This document shows, one piece after another, positions 54,291 through 64,000 of a DNA stretch of 64,000 nucleotides. Numbering within the stretch: the stretch's first letter is position 1; each line of letters begins with the position of its first letter. Made by a program: the position numbers and the translations under genes. Under the pieces are notes generated by a model. It was not told where the DNA came from. It searched no databases and was given only the letters and a program-made list of their open reading frames with translations. Origin of the DNA: Isoetes taiwanensis. Its lineage: Eukaryota; Streptophyta; Lycopodiopsida; Isoetales; Isoetaceae. Location: NCBI GenBank assembly GCA_021234155.1, contig JAJEKV010000779.1:28294-92293 (forward strand). The letters are read 5' to 3'.

Positions 54291-57200
54291 GTTGAAAGAA
54301 TAGTGCAATTTGAAGCCCAAAATCTACTATTTTTGCCTATTTTCTAATTGATTCGGCTCAGTTTCACCTAAAACTTCTTCTTCTAATCATTAGTCTCATA
54401 TAAAAGAGTAAGAAAAAGAGATTGACATGCTTTTTAAAGTGGATAAATTCGCCCATGGAGCAACAAGAACATTCAATCGAAATTTCTGCTTCCCCAAGAA
54501 ATTCTTTGTCTGTTTTTTTGCATATTAACTATTTATTGGTGTTAAGATAATGGAGTTTTAAGATTCTCAAAAATATTACTGGGCTAATCGTGTTAAATAA
54601 GAAACATAACATTCTTGCATGAGTTGATCATGTCGATCTTCCTCCGGCACGATCATCATAGACAAAAACATATTGGAGCAAATTATACAAAGTATCTTTT
54701 CCAGCAATGAAAGAAGAAAGTAGGGATTTAGAATATTTATAATGTTTGAGCCCCAAATGTAGAAAAGCTTTGGAAGCTATAATTACTAGATCGGCATCAA
54801 TCTTCAAGCGATATGCAACATAAAAGACATAGTTGATCTAGGGACATCTTTAACATTGAGCCTCTCAAGTTTTACAGTGACCATCTGCATTCATCAAAAC
54901 TTTCCAAGGCATTGTTTGAAAGCTCTGATGTTGAACCTATTACATTGATGCAAGCTTATTGTAGGTAATGCTGGTGAAATTAACATAACGTAACAGAAAA
55001 CGAAGTTCAGCCTTCACCAAGAGAAAAAATAAATGCACGATGACTTGTATAAAATGAATCATTTGATGAATATGCACAAAATATTCTAGAATATTCAATC
55101 CCACATACAAAAATAGGGGTTTGCCAAAAGAATGGAAAAGAAGAAACTTCTCAAGTTTTTTTTGAAGGCTCCAGACCTGATTCTCCACCATGAATATCCT
55201 AACTTTACCTAGGTGGATTCTTATATATATACTGGACTTGAGCTTTAAATCATAAGGGATAACAGACATACAAGAAAGAATCTAGAAGTCCTCACAACAT
55301 TATACAATTAAACACTAATTCAAGTGTGTCAGAAGAGTACAAAACATATACTTCAATTAAAAGTAAAGTTAAGAGCAAAGGTAGGCAAGCTCTACCAGTC
55401 AAAAGTAACATAACTCTTGATAATGTCGAGCTGATTGCAATGGAAGATGAAGCATTATGTGCAACATTATCTTTTCATGATCTTTTATGTGCAACATTAT
55501 ACTCCTCTGGTACATGCAAGATTGAGGTCTTAATTGCCCAAATTGTCAATGTCCTAAAATTCCTTCATTCAAATGTCACCATAAAATCAGTATAATATAT
55601 CCTAGAAATTCCCTGCACATTTATATTATTCATCTTCTTCAAATTTATGAATATACAAACACCTACAAATTCCATTTCTCCGCTTGCATGATGTCTTTTC
55701 CAGTCATGTTATAAGCTTTTGAACCCTTAATAACTTTTATTTTCCAAACTACAAGAGGTTTGATTTATTTCATAGAGCAAGAATTGCTAAACTCCATTTT
55801 AGAATATGAATGGAAAGTAGGAGAATTTCTTACTCCCTCCAATGTACAATGGTGCATTTCAATGTCTATATTTTTGTTGCTACTGGGTGCAAAATCGGTA
55901 CTGGGTAGCAGAAATCACCGTCCGGACGCCGCTTACAAGTGCTTAAAATCGGTGTGTTTTAAACACGATGTGCGTGATTGAAGTATTGACATGTAGGGTG
56001 TGCGCCCGTCAAATGACAGGCTGAGAGAATCATGAACATGTTTGGTGCCGAAAACATGAATGCACATGAGGCGCCATATTCCTAGATGGCGGGCTAACCA
56101 TCTTGAATTCAAGCAAAATGGAGGGACTAATTGTTTCCAAAATTGCTCGAACCGAATTCAACAATTTGCCCTCACCAATTTTACACACTTCAATCCGGGA
56201 TAGATGAAACCCAATTCCTCTCCCGTTCAATTTCTGAGCCATTGATGCAGCAAGAAAGAGAGAGAGGCGAAATTGTATGCAAAGAAGGTAGCAATGAAGA
56301 AGAATTCCCTTCTAAAGATTAAGCCTTCAAGAAGAATAAGAAAGTGATTTGAATGGCTGAGAATAAGAGAAATTTTCAGGAGAAATTTATGAAGTATTCA
56401 ACAAATTAATACAAATGTTGATGATAATGACAAAGGCCCAGTATCCTTGGCGGTCTTCTTTGGAGGACAAGGGATTTACCAATTGCTTCTATAAAGAAAT
56501 CTACTTGAGTTACTATGGCGAGCAAATGGTGAAGAATTTGAAGGAAACAATGCAAGAACATAAGTTTAGGGAGGAACCATGACATGCTTGGGTGCAGGAA
56601 GTCCACCGATAATGGCAAGCGGCGGTACAAATGGTGTCAAGCCATTGAATCAAGCGAAAGTGGCGGATTGCTTTCGGCATCCCCGAAAAACAATTTCAAA
56701 TGCTTTTCAAAGAAGGGTGCAAGCTAACAAAGGGAAGGACCTTGGTCAATGTTCGGGGAGGAGGAATAGGATGGATAGCATGTTAGAACACAATAGAGAA
56801 GTTGTTATCAAGTTACGGGCCGGGAAAATATAAGAGTTTCTCCATACGAGAAAAGGCGTGAGGGAAGTATGTATGCTCGAGCGCAGGGAATAAAAGATGG
56901 AACATCAATTCACCTTCTTGAAGTCAAGCCCAAGTAAGTATTCATCCTATATTGTATGGTTCATTATATGTAGCATTTATTTGGCATTCACACGATTTCC
57001 AAGGTTGCAATTCTACCTCAGGTTTAGAGAAGAATCCTCATATCAAAAATTGCATTCTGTTGGGACTTTTGAGAGGTTGAAACCGGAGTTTTGTAAGGAG
57101 GATCGTGAGAGGCATACATCTTTATTTGCATTTACCACTTGAAATTTGAATACATCATGCGAGGGGATTGAGGCGACTGAGAAAATTGGGTGGAGTTCAT

Positions 57201-57600
57201 GACAATTGCAACCGCCATCGTGAGATTTGTGGCCCGCCCGAATGTGCAACCAAAGGAGCATACAATCAAGTGCACCAGTTGATTTATGGGGAGACAAGTG
57301 GTCCGCAAGCAAAGGTGATGATGAGGAGTGGTTTGATCATAACCGCTTGATGTTGGCGTAAAAATTTGGGTTTGATAGAATTAGAAAATGTCCACGAGGA
57401 AATGGATGGTAACGGGTTCAATTACTAGTTACTTGGAAGACATTTGAAAAGCAACGTGGACCAGGAATGAAGAGAATTCAGGGGATCCAAGAAAGGCTTT
57501 GAGGTACAAACTGTCTCGAGATTAGTACGAGAAGGAGAGAAGTCCCAAAGAGTTTCAAGAGGATGAAAGAAGGTAATATCGATTTTTGTTCCACACAATT
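54291..57600. other. Unassigned AT-rich sequence, probably old repeat debris
   Basis: On the minus strand an ATCAGAGC near 54,922-54,931 could be a decayed primer site upstream of copy 3. A short direct duplication (TTATGTGCAACATTAT) lies near 55,454-55,500. Exon-like frames near 56,890-57,350 are not recognisable. Nothing here supports a gene call. Confidence 0.25.
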
Positions 57601-57619
57601 ACATAGCACATTGGCAGGC

Positions 57620-58500
57620 CAATCGGTTTAAGCAAGCGTGTCATCATTTAGGAAGATACAATTGTATGTTATTGACTTTCTTGAAAATTACGGATCAAGA
57701 TCGAGAATGAGCCCCAATCAATACATCGCATACGACCAAGTTTCTATACTTGTTCACATAACATATAGACATGACAAAAGTGCGATATTCCTGTTCTCTG
57801 GGCGAGGAAAGAAGCTATCCAAAGAAAAAAAAATGAATAGAAGATTGGAGCGGTCGGGAATAGACTCAACAATGATAGGAAGATCATAAAGAGACTCACT
57901 TTTACATTACATTGATAAAGTGCATGACTCATTATTTGTGGAACACTTTGCCTACAAAAGCATGTTGCATGGCTTAAGGAAGTGAAATAGAGTATGAGAA
58001 GCATTGGGTTTGGAGTGATGGCTGCTCATCACAATTCAAGTCAAGGAAAACCTTTTTTTTTTAGGCAGGTACTTCACAATGAATGACAAGGAAATAGTGT
58101 GAAACTACTTTGCCACCGCTCATGGTAAAGGTGAACATGATGGTGCAGTCTTTGTTATCAAAAGGTCATGTTAAGTAAGGAACAACTCAAACACAATGGC
58201 GTGCAAGCGAGGCATGCTAAAGATATTGTAAATTTTACGTGTACATATTTCAGGCCCATCTACGGGTTGATGAAAGCAGATGAGATCAAAAGATATTTTT
58301 GGGAAATTGAACATTGTTGTGGCAAACATGCAAGAATATGAAATTGAAACACTTAAAGGCACAAAAGAAGATTCCATGTATCAGACACATGTCGGCCGGA
58401 GTAGACCAAGCAGGCTTGCTCATAGATGCACTGTCATGTTTCCGCTTGTTTTGCATGGATCATAATTGGGACTGCATCAATACTGGTAGATTTGGAAAGT
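57620..58500 (+). pseudogene. Decayed transposase-like gene (SDGC..QFK / HGKGEHDG type)
   Basis: Coherent blocks occur in changing frames. About 57,660-57,775 reads Val-Ile-Asp-Phe-x-Glu-Asn-Tyr and later His-x-Thr-Tyr-Arg-His-Asp. About 57,995-58,050 reads His-Trp-Val-Trp-Ser-Asp-Gly-Cys-Ser-Ser-Gln-Phe-Lys. About 58,100-58,150 reads Asn-Tyr-Phe-Ala-Thr-Ala-His-Gly-Lys-Gly-Glu-His-Asp-Gly. Then 58,178-58,350 is Lys/His-rich, and a Cys-Phe-x-Leu-Phe-Cys-Met-Asp motif lies near 58,440-58,460. The spaced Asp residues suggest a DDE-type nuclease. I remember these motifs together from uncharacterised eukaryotic transposase-like proteins but cannot name the family. Frameshifts, stops and a T-run at 58,050 show decay. 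Confidence 0.45.
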
Positions 58501-59142
58501 GGGAGGTAAGCTGACTTAAAACCGAGGGAGTTGAGAAGAAAAGGAGACTCTTGAACAAGCCAATGAATGGATCGGTGAATTTGGTAGAGGTAGGTGACAA
58601 TTTTGTTTGGTGAATCTTTGAGGTAGACAATTGGGAGGGTGTGGACTTCTACATCCTCAAGTGCACAAAACCCAAATGCACACTTGAAGATTCACACAAA
58701 GATGGATGGGGCAAAAATTTGGAGTGCATGAGGTTATCTTAAGTGGATTGTATTATCAATTCTTGGGTAATTTCAAGTATATGTTGCTCACTAAACAACG
58801 AAGCCTCCGTGCACAGACCATGTGGTAAGATATCCTAAAATTGATATGGATAAAATTGAAGGCCTGACATGTACAAAATTTCACACGGAGACCCATGAAA
58901 AATTATGGCCAGTCTCCCAATAACATTGTAATTCTTTGACACTTAACCAAATTGATGTCATTCTTTTCAAGTGATTTGTTGTTCCTAAGCATAAGCACAC
59001 ATTTGTATATCTTATATTATAATGTTTATAAAGTGAGGTGTGTAGTGCAGGGGCCAATTTGAATGGCGGATCATCTGGATGCATCGAGGAAGGTTAGGCT
59101 TTGATCTTACGACTTACCCCGTGATTGAATTAATGCGCCAGT
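58501..59142. other. Unassigned sequence downstream of the transposase-like gene
   Basis: No domain was recognised. It may contain the rest of the same element. Confidence 0.25.
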
Positions 59143-59362
59143 CTCTTGGGGAAATGGGGAAAGGGAAGAGGAAAGGGGGAATGTAAAGGAAAAAGGGGAA
59201 AGGGTGGAAAGAGAGAATGTGAAGGAGAAAAAGGCATGGGGAAAAGGGAGAAAAGATAAAGGAAAAGGGAAAAAGGGTGGGGATAAGAGAAAAAGGCATG
59301 GGGAGACGAAAAAGGAACAGGAGAAAAGGCCTGAAGGGAAAGGAGAAGAATAAAGTGGAAAA
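59143..59362 (+). repeat. Polypurine (GGGAAAAGG) tract
   Basis: About 220 bases of GGGAAA, GGAAAAGG and AAAAGGCATGGGGA words. The phrase AAAAGGCATGGGGA occurs twice (about 59,229 and 59,290). Low complexity. Confidence 0.7.
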
Positions 59363-59374
59363 ATTAAGAAGAAC

Positions 59375-59850
59375 ATGGCCGGATCGCCCGACATCGCGGC
59401 ACGGCAAACGGCAGGATCACGGATCAGCCGGATCCGGCAGATCCATCATCTTTCAATCCGATCCATTCCTCAAATCTTGCGCTTACCGCTTTCCATTCCG
59501 CCGTCATTGCGACATCGATCCTCAAATCAGATCCGGCGACCCGTCGAGCGGATAAAATCCGGCAAAACGCCCGGACAGGCGGATCGGCAGCAGCAAAATC
59601 CGGGCAGGTCGACATCGATTGCAGGCGTCGACGAACATCGACGGCATCGAATCGTGACGGAAATCCGCTCAACTTTATCGAGCGATCGGCACGCGCGTCA
59701 AATCGCGCATCCGGTCGGCATTCGGCGATCGAGCTGCGCTCCCTCCACGATCGACGTTTCAGGAAGGCGCGGGATAAACTATCGCTCGCCCGGCACCATC
59801 GCGCATCATCGGGATCGGCTCAAGGATCGAACTCTGATCACTTCAAAAAT
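59375..59850 (+). other. CpG- and GATC-rich island
   Basis: Base composition changes sharply at both edges: CGATC, GGATC, CGGC and ATCGGC words dominate, unlike the AT-rich flanks. An open frame of 160 codons starts at an ATG at 59,375, but the peptide is Arg/Ser/His-rich and matches no family I know. The frame openness may follow from composition. It could be an unmethylated promoter island or DNA of foreign or organellar origin. Confidence 0.4.
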
Positions 59851-59857
59851 GCATTAA

Positions 59858-61600
59858 TAATAGTGAGGATGTGGTGTGCATGGACGTGCTTTTGAAATGA
59901 AGATTGAATTACATTTGTTTAGAATGTACATTTGTGACATTGAATGTATTCCGTATTTATTTTATTCATCACTATCCCAACAATTCTTAGCAAGAATTAT
60001 ATTGTAAAGCATTTCTCGATGTGACATGTCCATTCCAATGTTATCTGAGAAATATTTGACACGATTCCGCAATTAATTGTTACGGCGTGTGAGTTTTTTA
60101 ATTATCTTGACTGGCCTAAGCATAGGATTTAAACACTAGGCCCTAATCATGGATTTAAGCTCTTCTTAAGCCCTCCTTAATGAAGCATTTTCAGTTTGCA
60201 ATTAAGCCTCGCGTTTATTTCCTTTACCCAGCCTCGCATCTGTGGAAACCAAGCACGGTATGTGTAAACAAGTGCAGAAGAAGATCGCGGATGTTGCTCC
60301 ATAATACAAGTCGACCTACTTTTCGAGCCGGTTAAGTCTGATTCAAGCAGAACCGGGCGAGGAAGAAGAAGATATTATTTTGTTATGGTACTTTCTTTGT
60401 TTGTTTCTTTTCAACATTGTTCTTGTTCTGAAGTCGGCTGGGAAGTGGGCGGTGGAAAAGAAAGAAGGAAGAAAGAGGAGTGGAGGGACAATTCCAGGAA
60501 GAGAGGAGGCTTCGAGGGAGGACAATAGTCAAGGGAAAAGAGGATGAAGAGAGAAGAAGAAGAGAAGGATGAAGAAGAAAAACAATTTGGTTCGAGAAGC
60601 TATTATGAAGAAGCCCTAAGAGGCGGAGGCAGGGTGGAGGAGATACTGTGGGTGAGCGAGACTTTGTTCAAAGACACCCCCGAAGACCGAAGGCCTTTTT
60701 TTGTAAAAATTTGACCCAATATAAAAAGATTTTTTTGTCCCTCACAATTTTCTCTATAATGTTCTTTTAGTTCCTTATTTTTTTTGTTCTTTGTTTGTCG
60801 TTTTCTTTCTCACATCAATGTTCTTTTAGTCTATGAAGTTTTTGTCTCTCTACTTCTTTTTCAGCACATTTGTTTTTCTATTAAGTAAAGAATGAATTCA
60901 TTTGATGTTCTTACTTCTATTATCCATCACGTTGGCAAAACATTGGTCCATATTCTACTTGAATATAGCAGTGCTCTAGCTCAAACACTAAGCACTTTTA
61001 ATTAGTTTCAGTGCTTGTGAGTGGCTTTGGAACACAAAACACACATGCAATAAGCGGATATCTTTAAGGTTATATAGCATAACAACATTAAGCTTGCACC
61101 TGATCTGAGGTATATATGTTTTTACCTGGTGTTTTTGGCAATTTTTGTTTACCTGGTGTTTAGCATCCCTTCGGTCGGCATTGAAGTAGATATAAACTTA
61201 AAAACTTATAGACAAGTGCATTGAACTACATAAACAATATAGCAAAAACATTCTTAAATTAAGATAAAGATGAATTTTATGAAAAGTGTAGGATTCCTTG
61301 GCTAAATAGTTCATGACAAGCAACCAATAATCTGGAGAAATGACTTCGTCATCACCATAAACCTTACCAATTCCTCCTTCACAAACTTCTTGAGGAGCAA
61401 GCTGTGTTTCGAAGTCTTTCCAAGCATAACTTCATAATCCTCTTGTCTTAGGCCAAGACTGTATCGTGTGTGTTCTTCCCGGTAACTTCATTTTTTTCGA
61501 TCTTGGCTGCCCGGTATTTCTTCTATCTTTGGGAAGAAGGGCCGGTAGCACTTCATCATGGACATCCATTTTGAATCTTGGCACCCAATTCGAGGCTTGC
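59858..61600. other. Unassigned AT-rich sequence
   Basis: A purine-rich patch lies at 60,425-60,660. No recognisable gene or terminal repeat. Confidence 0.25.
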
Positions 61601-61601
61601 T

Positions 61602-61644
61602 AAGGTAAGACTTTATAATGAATCATCAAACAAAGTCTTACCTT
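61602..61644. repeat. Perfect 13 bp inverted repeat, 17-base loop
   Basis: AAGGTAAGACTTT (61,602-61,614) and AAAGTCTTACCTT (61,632-61,644). TTTGAATCTTGG lies on both sides (61,570 and 61,643), so the hairpin is embedded in a short duplication. Confidence 0.6.
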
Positions 61645-62340
61645 TGAATCTTGGGTATGACTCATATATTTTCAAAATTGGCTTCATCATGGCCCGGGCG
61701 GTCAAGTTTGTTATTAATTGGGGTCTTCACACATTTTTCTTTGTCCCCATACAAATTGGTCGTCCCTCAAATGGACATATTGCTGACATCTTCCATTAGA
61801 GAGTTGCATTGATGACCATATACCAACACAACACTTACGTATAAAGTCTTCAAAGAAGAACAACGCCGGTGAAGATATCACTTTCTTTACGCTAGTGTAT
61901 GTCAATCAATCTGCTTCGTATTTTCATTTTGTTTTTTACCAACACACCATTTAAATCCAAGACAATGAGTTTTATCCTTCTTTGCCAAATCAATGTTTAG
62001 TACGTTGGAACATCACGAATACCTACACGGGAATGAATAGATAAATAGATGAAGAAAATGAAAAATGGGTTGAATGTGGAAACGCTAACTACGTATGAAC
62101 GGAGGATTCGACCTAACTTAGAATCAGCTAGTAATTCTAGGTGAATGCAACAAAAGAAAATCAATAATATTCAATGTTTAAAAGCAACACTAAGTTGGCC
62201 AGCAATGCCCCACCCCTTTCGGGGTTATTAAGGGCAATCACTTGTTGGTCGGGCTCACGGCGGGGGCTTTGATGCGCATTTTCTTGAGAACACTTCGATT
62301 GTGGTGTCATGATTGAACTGCTTCACCATCTTTAGCATAG
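61645..62340. other. Unassigned sequence
   Basis: Minus-strand scraps near 61,714-61,905 show no domain. Nothing else was seen. Confidence 0.25.
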
Positions 62341-64000
62341 CTACTTCTTGTTCTCTTTCTTGCTGCTTTGAACAACTTCTTTTGCTATCCTCCGACTTAC
62401 CCCTCTTTGTTCTTCTGCCCTTTCTTTTTGGCAAATATTCCTCAAGTTGCCCTCATCCGATGGAATTACTCCCTCAACCCTTAGGTGCTTCAGTGTTTTC
62501 CTGGCGGGTCTGTTGTTTTTCTTGAATTTAGTCTTTGTGTTTGGCAGTGCGTGTGTTCTGACTTCTTCCTTCTTCTTCTTGGTGGTGGGTGGTGGTTGCT
62601 CTTGCATTCAAATCGATCTACAATTATTTGTACTCCTATAGGACTTTTCAGCGGTGTTGCGTGCATCTTCAAATGGCACCATTGTCCTTCTTTGAACCAC
62701 GAAGGGGTGAGACCTCAATTAAAGGATGGATTAACATCCTTTTTTATTGTACTATTTGAAGCACACACAGCGGCCAAAACCTAGCTCGTCAAATACACCC
62801 TCACGGCACCTTTCGGGCAACCATGAATACATTGTCCTTTAACAATGAACAACAAGCTATATGATAATCATGTTGGCAATTAGTGCTAAACTTAACACGT
62901 AAGCTTTGGTGAATTCCGGACCACATCTTGGTATGTGTATGGATCTTCCACTAACAACTTTATCTGCTCATGGTAGAGATGCTAAATTCGCGAGGTATCA
63001 TTTTAACTTCCACAAATTATTTATGTAGTGCGAAGTCTCGTTCTTCTTAACTTTGTAACTCCTCCTCAAGTTTGAGTTTACATTTTGACTACGCTCATTA
63101 ACGGATGTAGGGTTCATTGCTTTTGTACCTTGTTCACATTGCCAAGTTTCCATGGACCGATCACGCTCCCAAATCTTTAATTTCTCCAACTCACGGTTTG
63201 GATTAAGCTTGAACTCCTCTGTTTTAGCCAAATCATTTTATTATTAGTGTCTTAAGCATTCAACCTCTTCAACATCATTTTACGTAATTAGGAGGGCCTT
63301 CTCGTTGCCTCAGCTCACACACTTCCTCGCTTCCAGTTCTTTATGATATAAGAAATAAAGCTGATTTTCCAATCTCCTTCTTGCATTCTCTAAGGTTTTT
63401 ATGTTTTCATCACATGCAGATATCATTTGATCCAGGAGGCTGCGCCACCTTTGGCTTTGCCTTCATTTGAGTTTTCTAACATGTGCTACAACATGTCACC
63501 TTTTCTGTTTTTACTTGTCTATTGTTGTGGTATCTTCGGCATTACCGCGGCAAATCGGCCGGTTACTTTGTGTTCCTCGGGTGCAAGTATTGATCTAGTG
63601 CAATTTTCAGCATAAAGCAAAGGGCAGCTAACTCTTACTTCTTTGTTGTGACAATTCTTGTAAGATTTTTAGTAGTGTTTCCAACTTCTCTTGAAGATGC
63701 TCCTTTACCTGGTACCATTTATCTTTCCTTATTTCCTTCTTTGTCAAAAGCAGTCCCAATCTGATCCGTACATTATTTTCCAACCAAGCTTCTTCCCCGC
63801 AAATTGGGGCTTCACCCGGTGCGAGGAACCTCGATCGTGAAAATCATCGGCTCAATACCTCCATCATCAACGGTGGCTCTTGATGTCGAGTTTTCGCGCC
63901 CGGGGAAAAAGGAGGAGAACATTGGGGCTTCGACGTCGCAGTTTCAGCACTTAAAGTGCCAACGCTTCGTAAAGTTGTACCCACTAGCGATTTACACCCT
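62341..64000 (-). pseudogene. Degraded coiled-coil coding region, minus strand, unrecognised
   Basis: Reading leftward from the window edge, 63,634-63,845 encodes an uninterrupted segment with Ala-Trp-Leu-Glu-Asn-Asn and a Leu/Lys/Glu heptad stretch. The region 63,300-63,430 encodes another helical Glu/Asn/Leu-rich stretch. 62,998-63,231 is Glu/Arg/Trp-rich, and 62,341-62,607 is very basic. Stops and frame changes separate the blocks. The composition suggests a structural gag-like or transposon accessory protein, but no motif supports a family. It continues beyond the window. Confidence 0.3.

Noticed and set aside
59107-59407. Minus-strand Phe/Ser/Pro-rich membrane protein
   Set aside because: It is the translation of the complement of a purine tract and has no other support.

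Overview
The window looks like transposon-rich intergenic DNA from a land plant with a large genome. The plant assignment rests on Ty1/copia and CACTA elements with plant-type primer sites and termini, and on fragments of two gene families that I know as plant-specific: DUF1218/MWL-like and GTD-binding/DUF593-like. The species cannot be named from the sequence. No intact cellular gene was found. Almost everything readable is a mobile element, a decayed piece of one, or a tandem repeat.

Layout. (1) 1-15,350: a retrotransposon LTR full of TTCTAGAA-type heat-shock-element motifs is split by a 14.9 kb CACTA-type DNA transposon (67-14,994; 31 bp terminal inverted repeats, 3 bp target duplication with one mismatch). 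No transposase was found in the CACTA. It holds fragments of several host-like genes with splice sites (5.87-6.56 kb unknown; 9.66-10.1 kb GTD-binding-like; 10.67-10.98 kb DUF1218), several minisatellites, and an inner CACTA-like terminus. (2) 15,351-26,465: an iMet-type primer site and a DUF4283-like ORF follow the LTR. This stretch was cut by a minus-strand copia element (15,697-24,960, TSD AGTTC), and the copia was itself cut by a gag-only, TR-GAG-like element (20,239-23,326, TSD ATCCC). (3) 26,466-34,354: the segment protease / zinc knuckle / gag / LTR / DUF4283 ORF / repeat X is repeated in tandem about every 4.98 kb, with the third copy cut off inside the LTR. (4) 34,355-51,079: fifteen head-to-tail copies of a satellite of about 1.12 kb, the dominant feature of the window. 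(5) 51,080-64,000: low-complexity tracts, a tRNA-promoter-like triple repeat, a third diverged DUF4283 copy on the minus strand, a decayed transposase-like gene, a short CpG-rich island and unassigned repeat debris.

How the parts relate. Nesting gives an order of events: HSE-bearing LTR and DUF4283 unit first; CACTA and copia insertions later; segmental tandem duplication after the copia insertion; gag-only insertion probably after the duplication, because only unit 1 carries it.

A warning for users of this sequence. Near-identical copies here differ mostly by small replacements and indels centred on CAG/CTG (and CCG) trinucleotides, and one satellite monomer contains blended LTR sequence. 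This looks like consensus error at CHG-methylated cytosines plus mis-polished repeats, so many of the frameshifts below may not be real.
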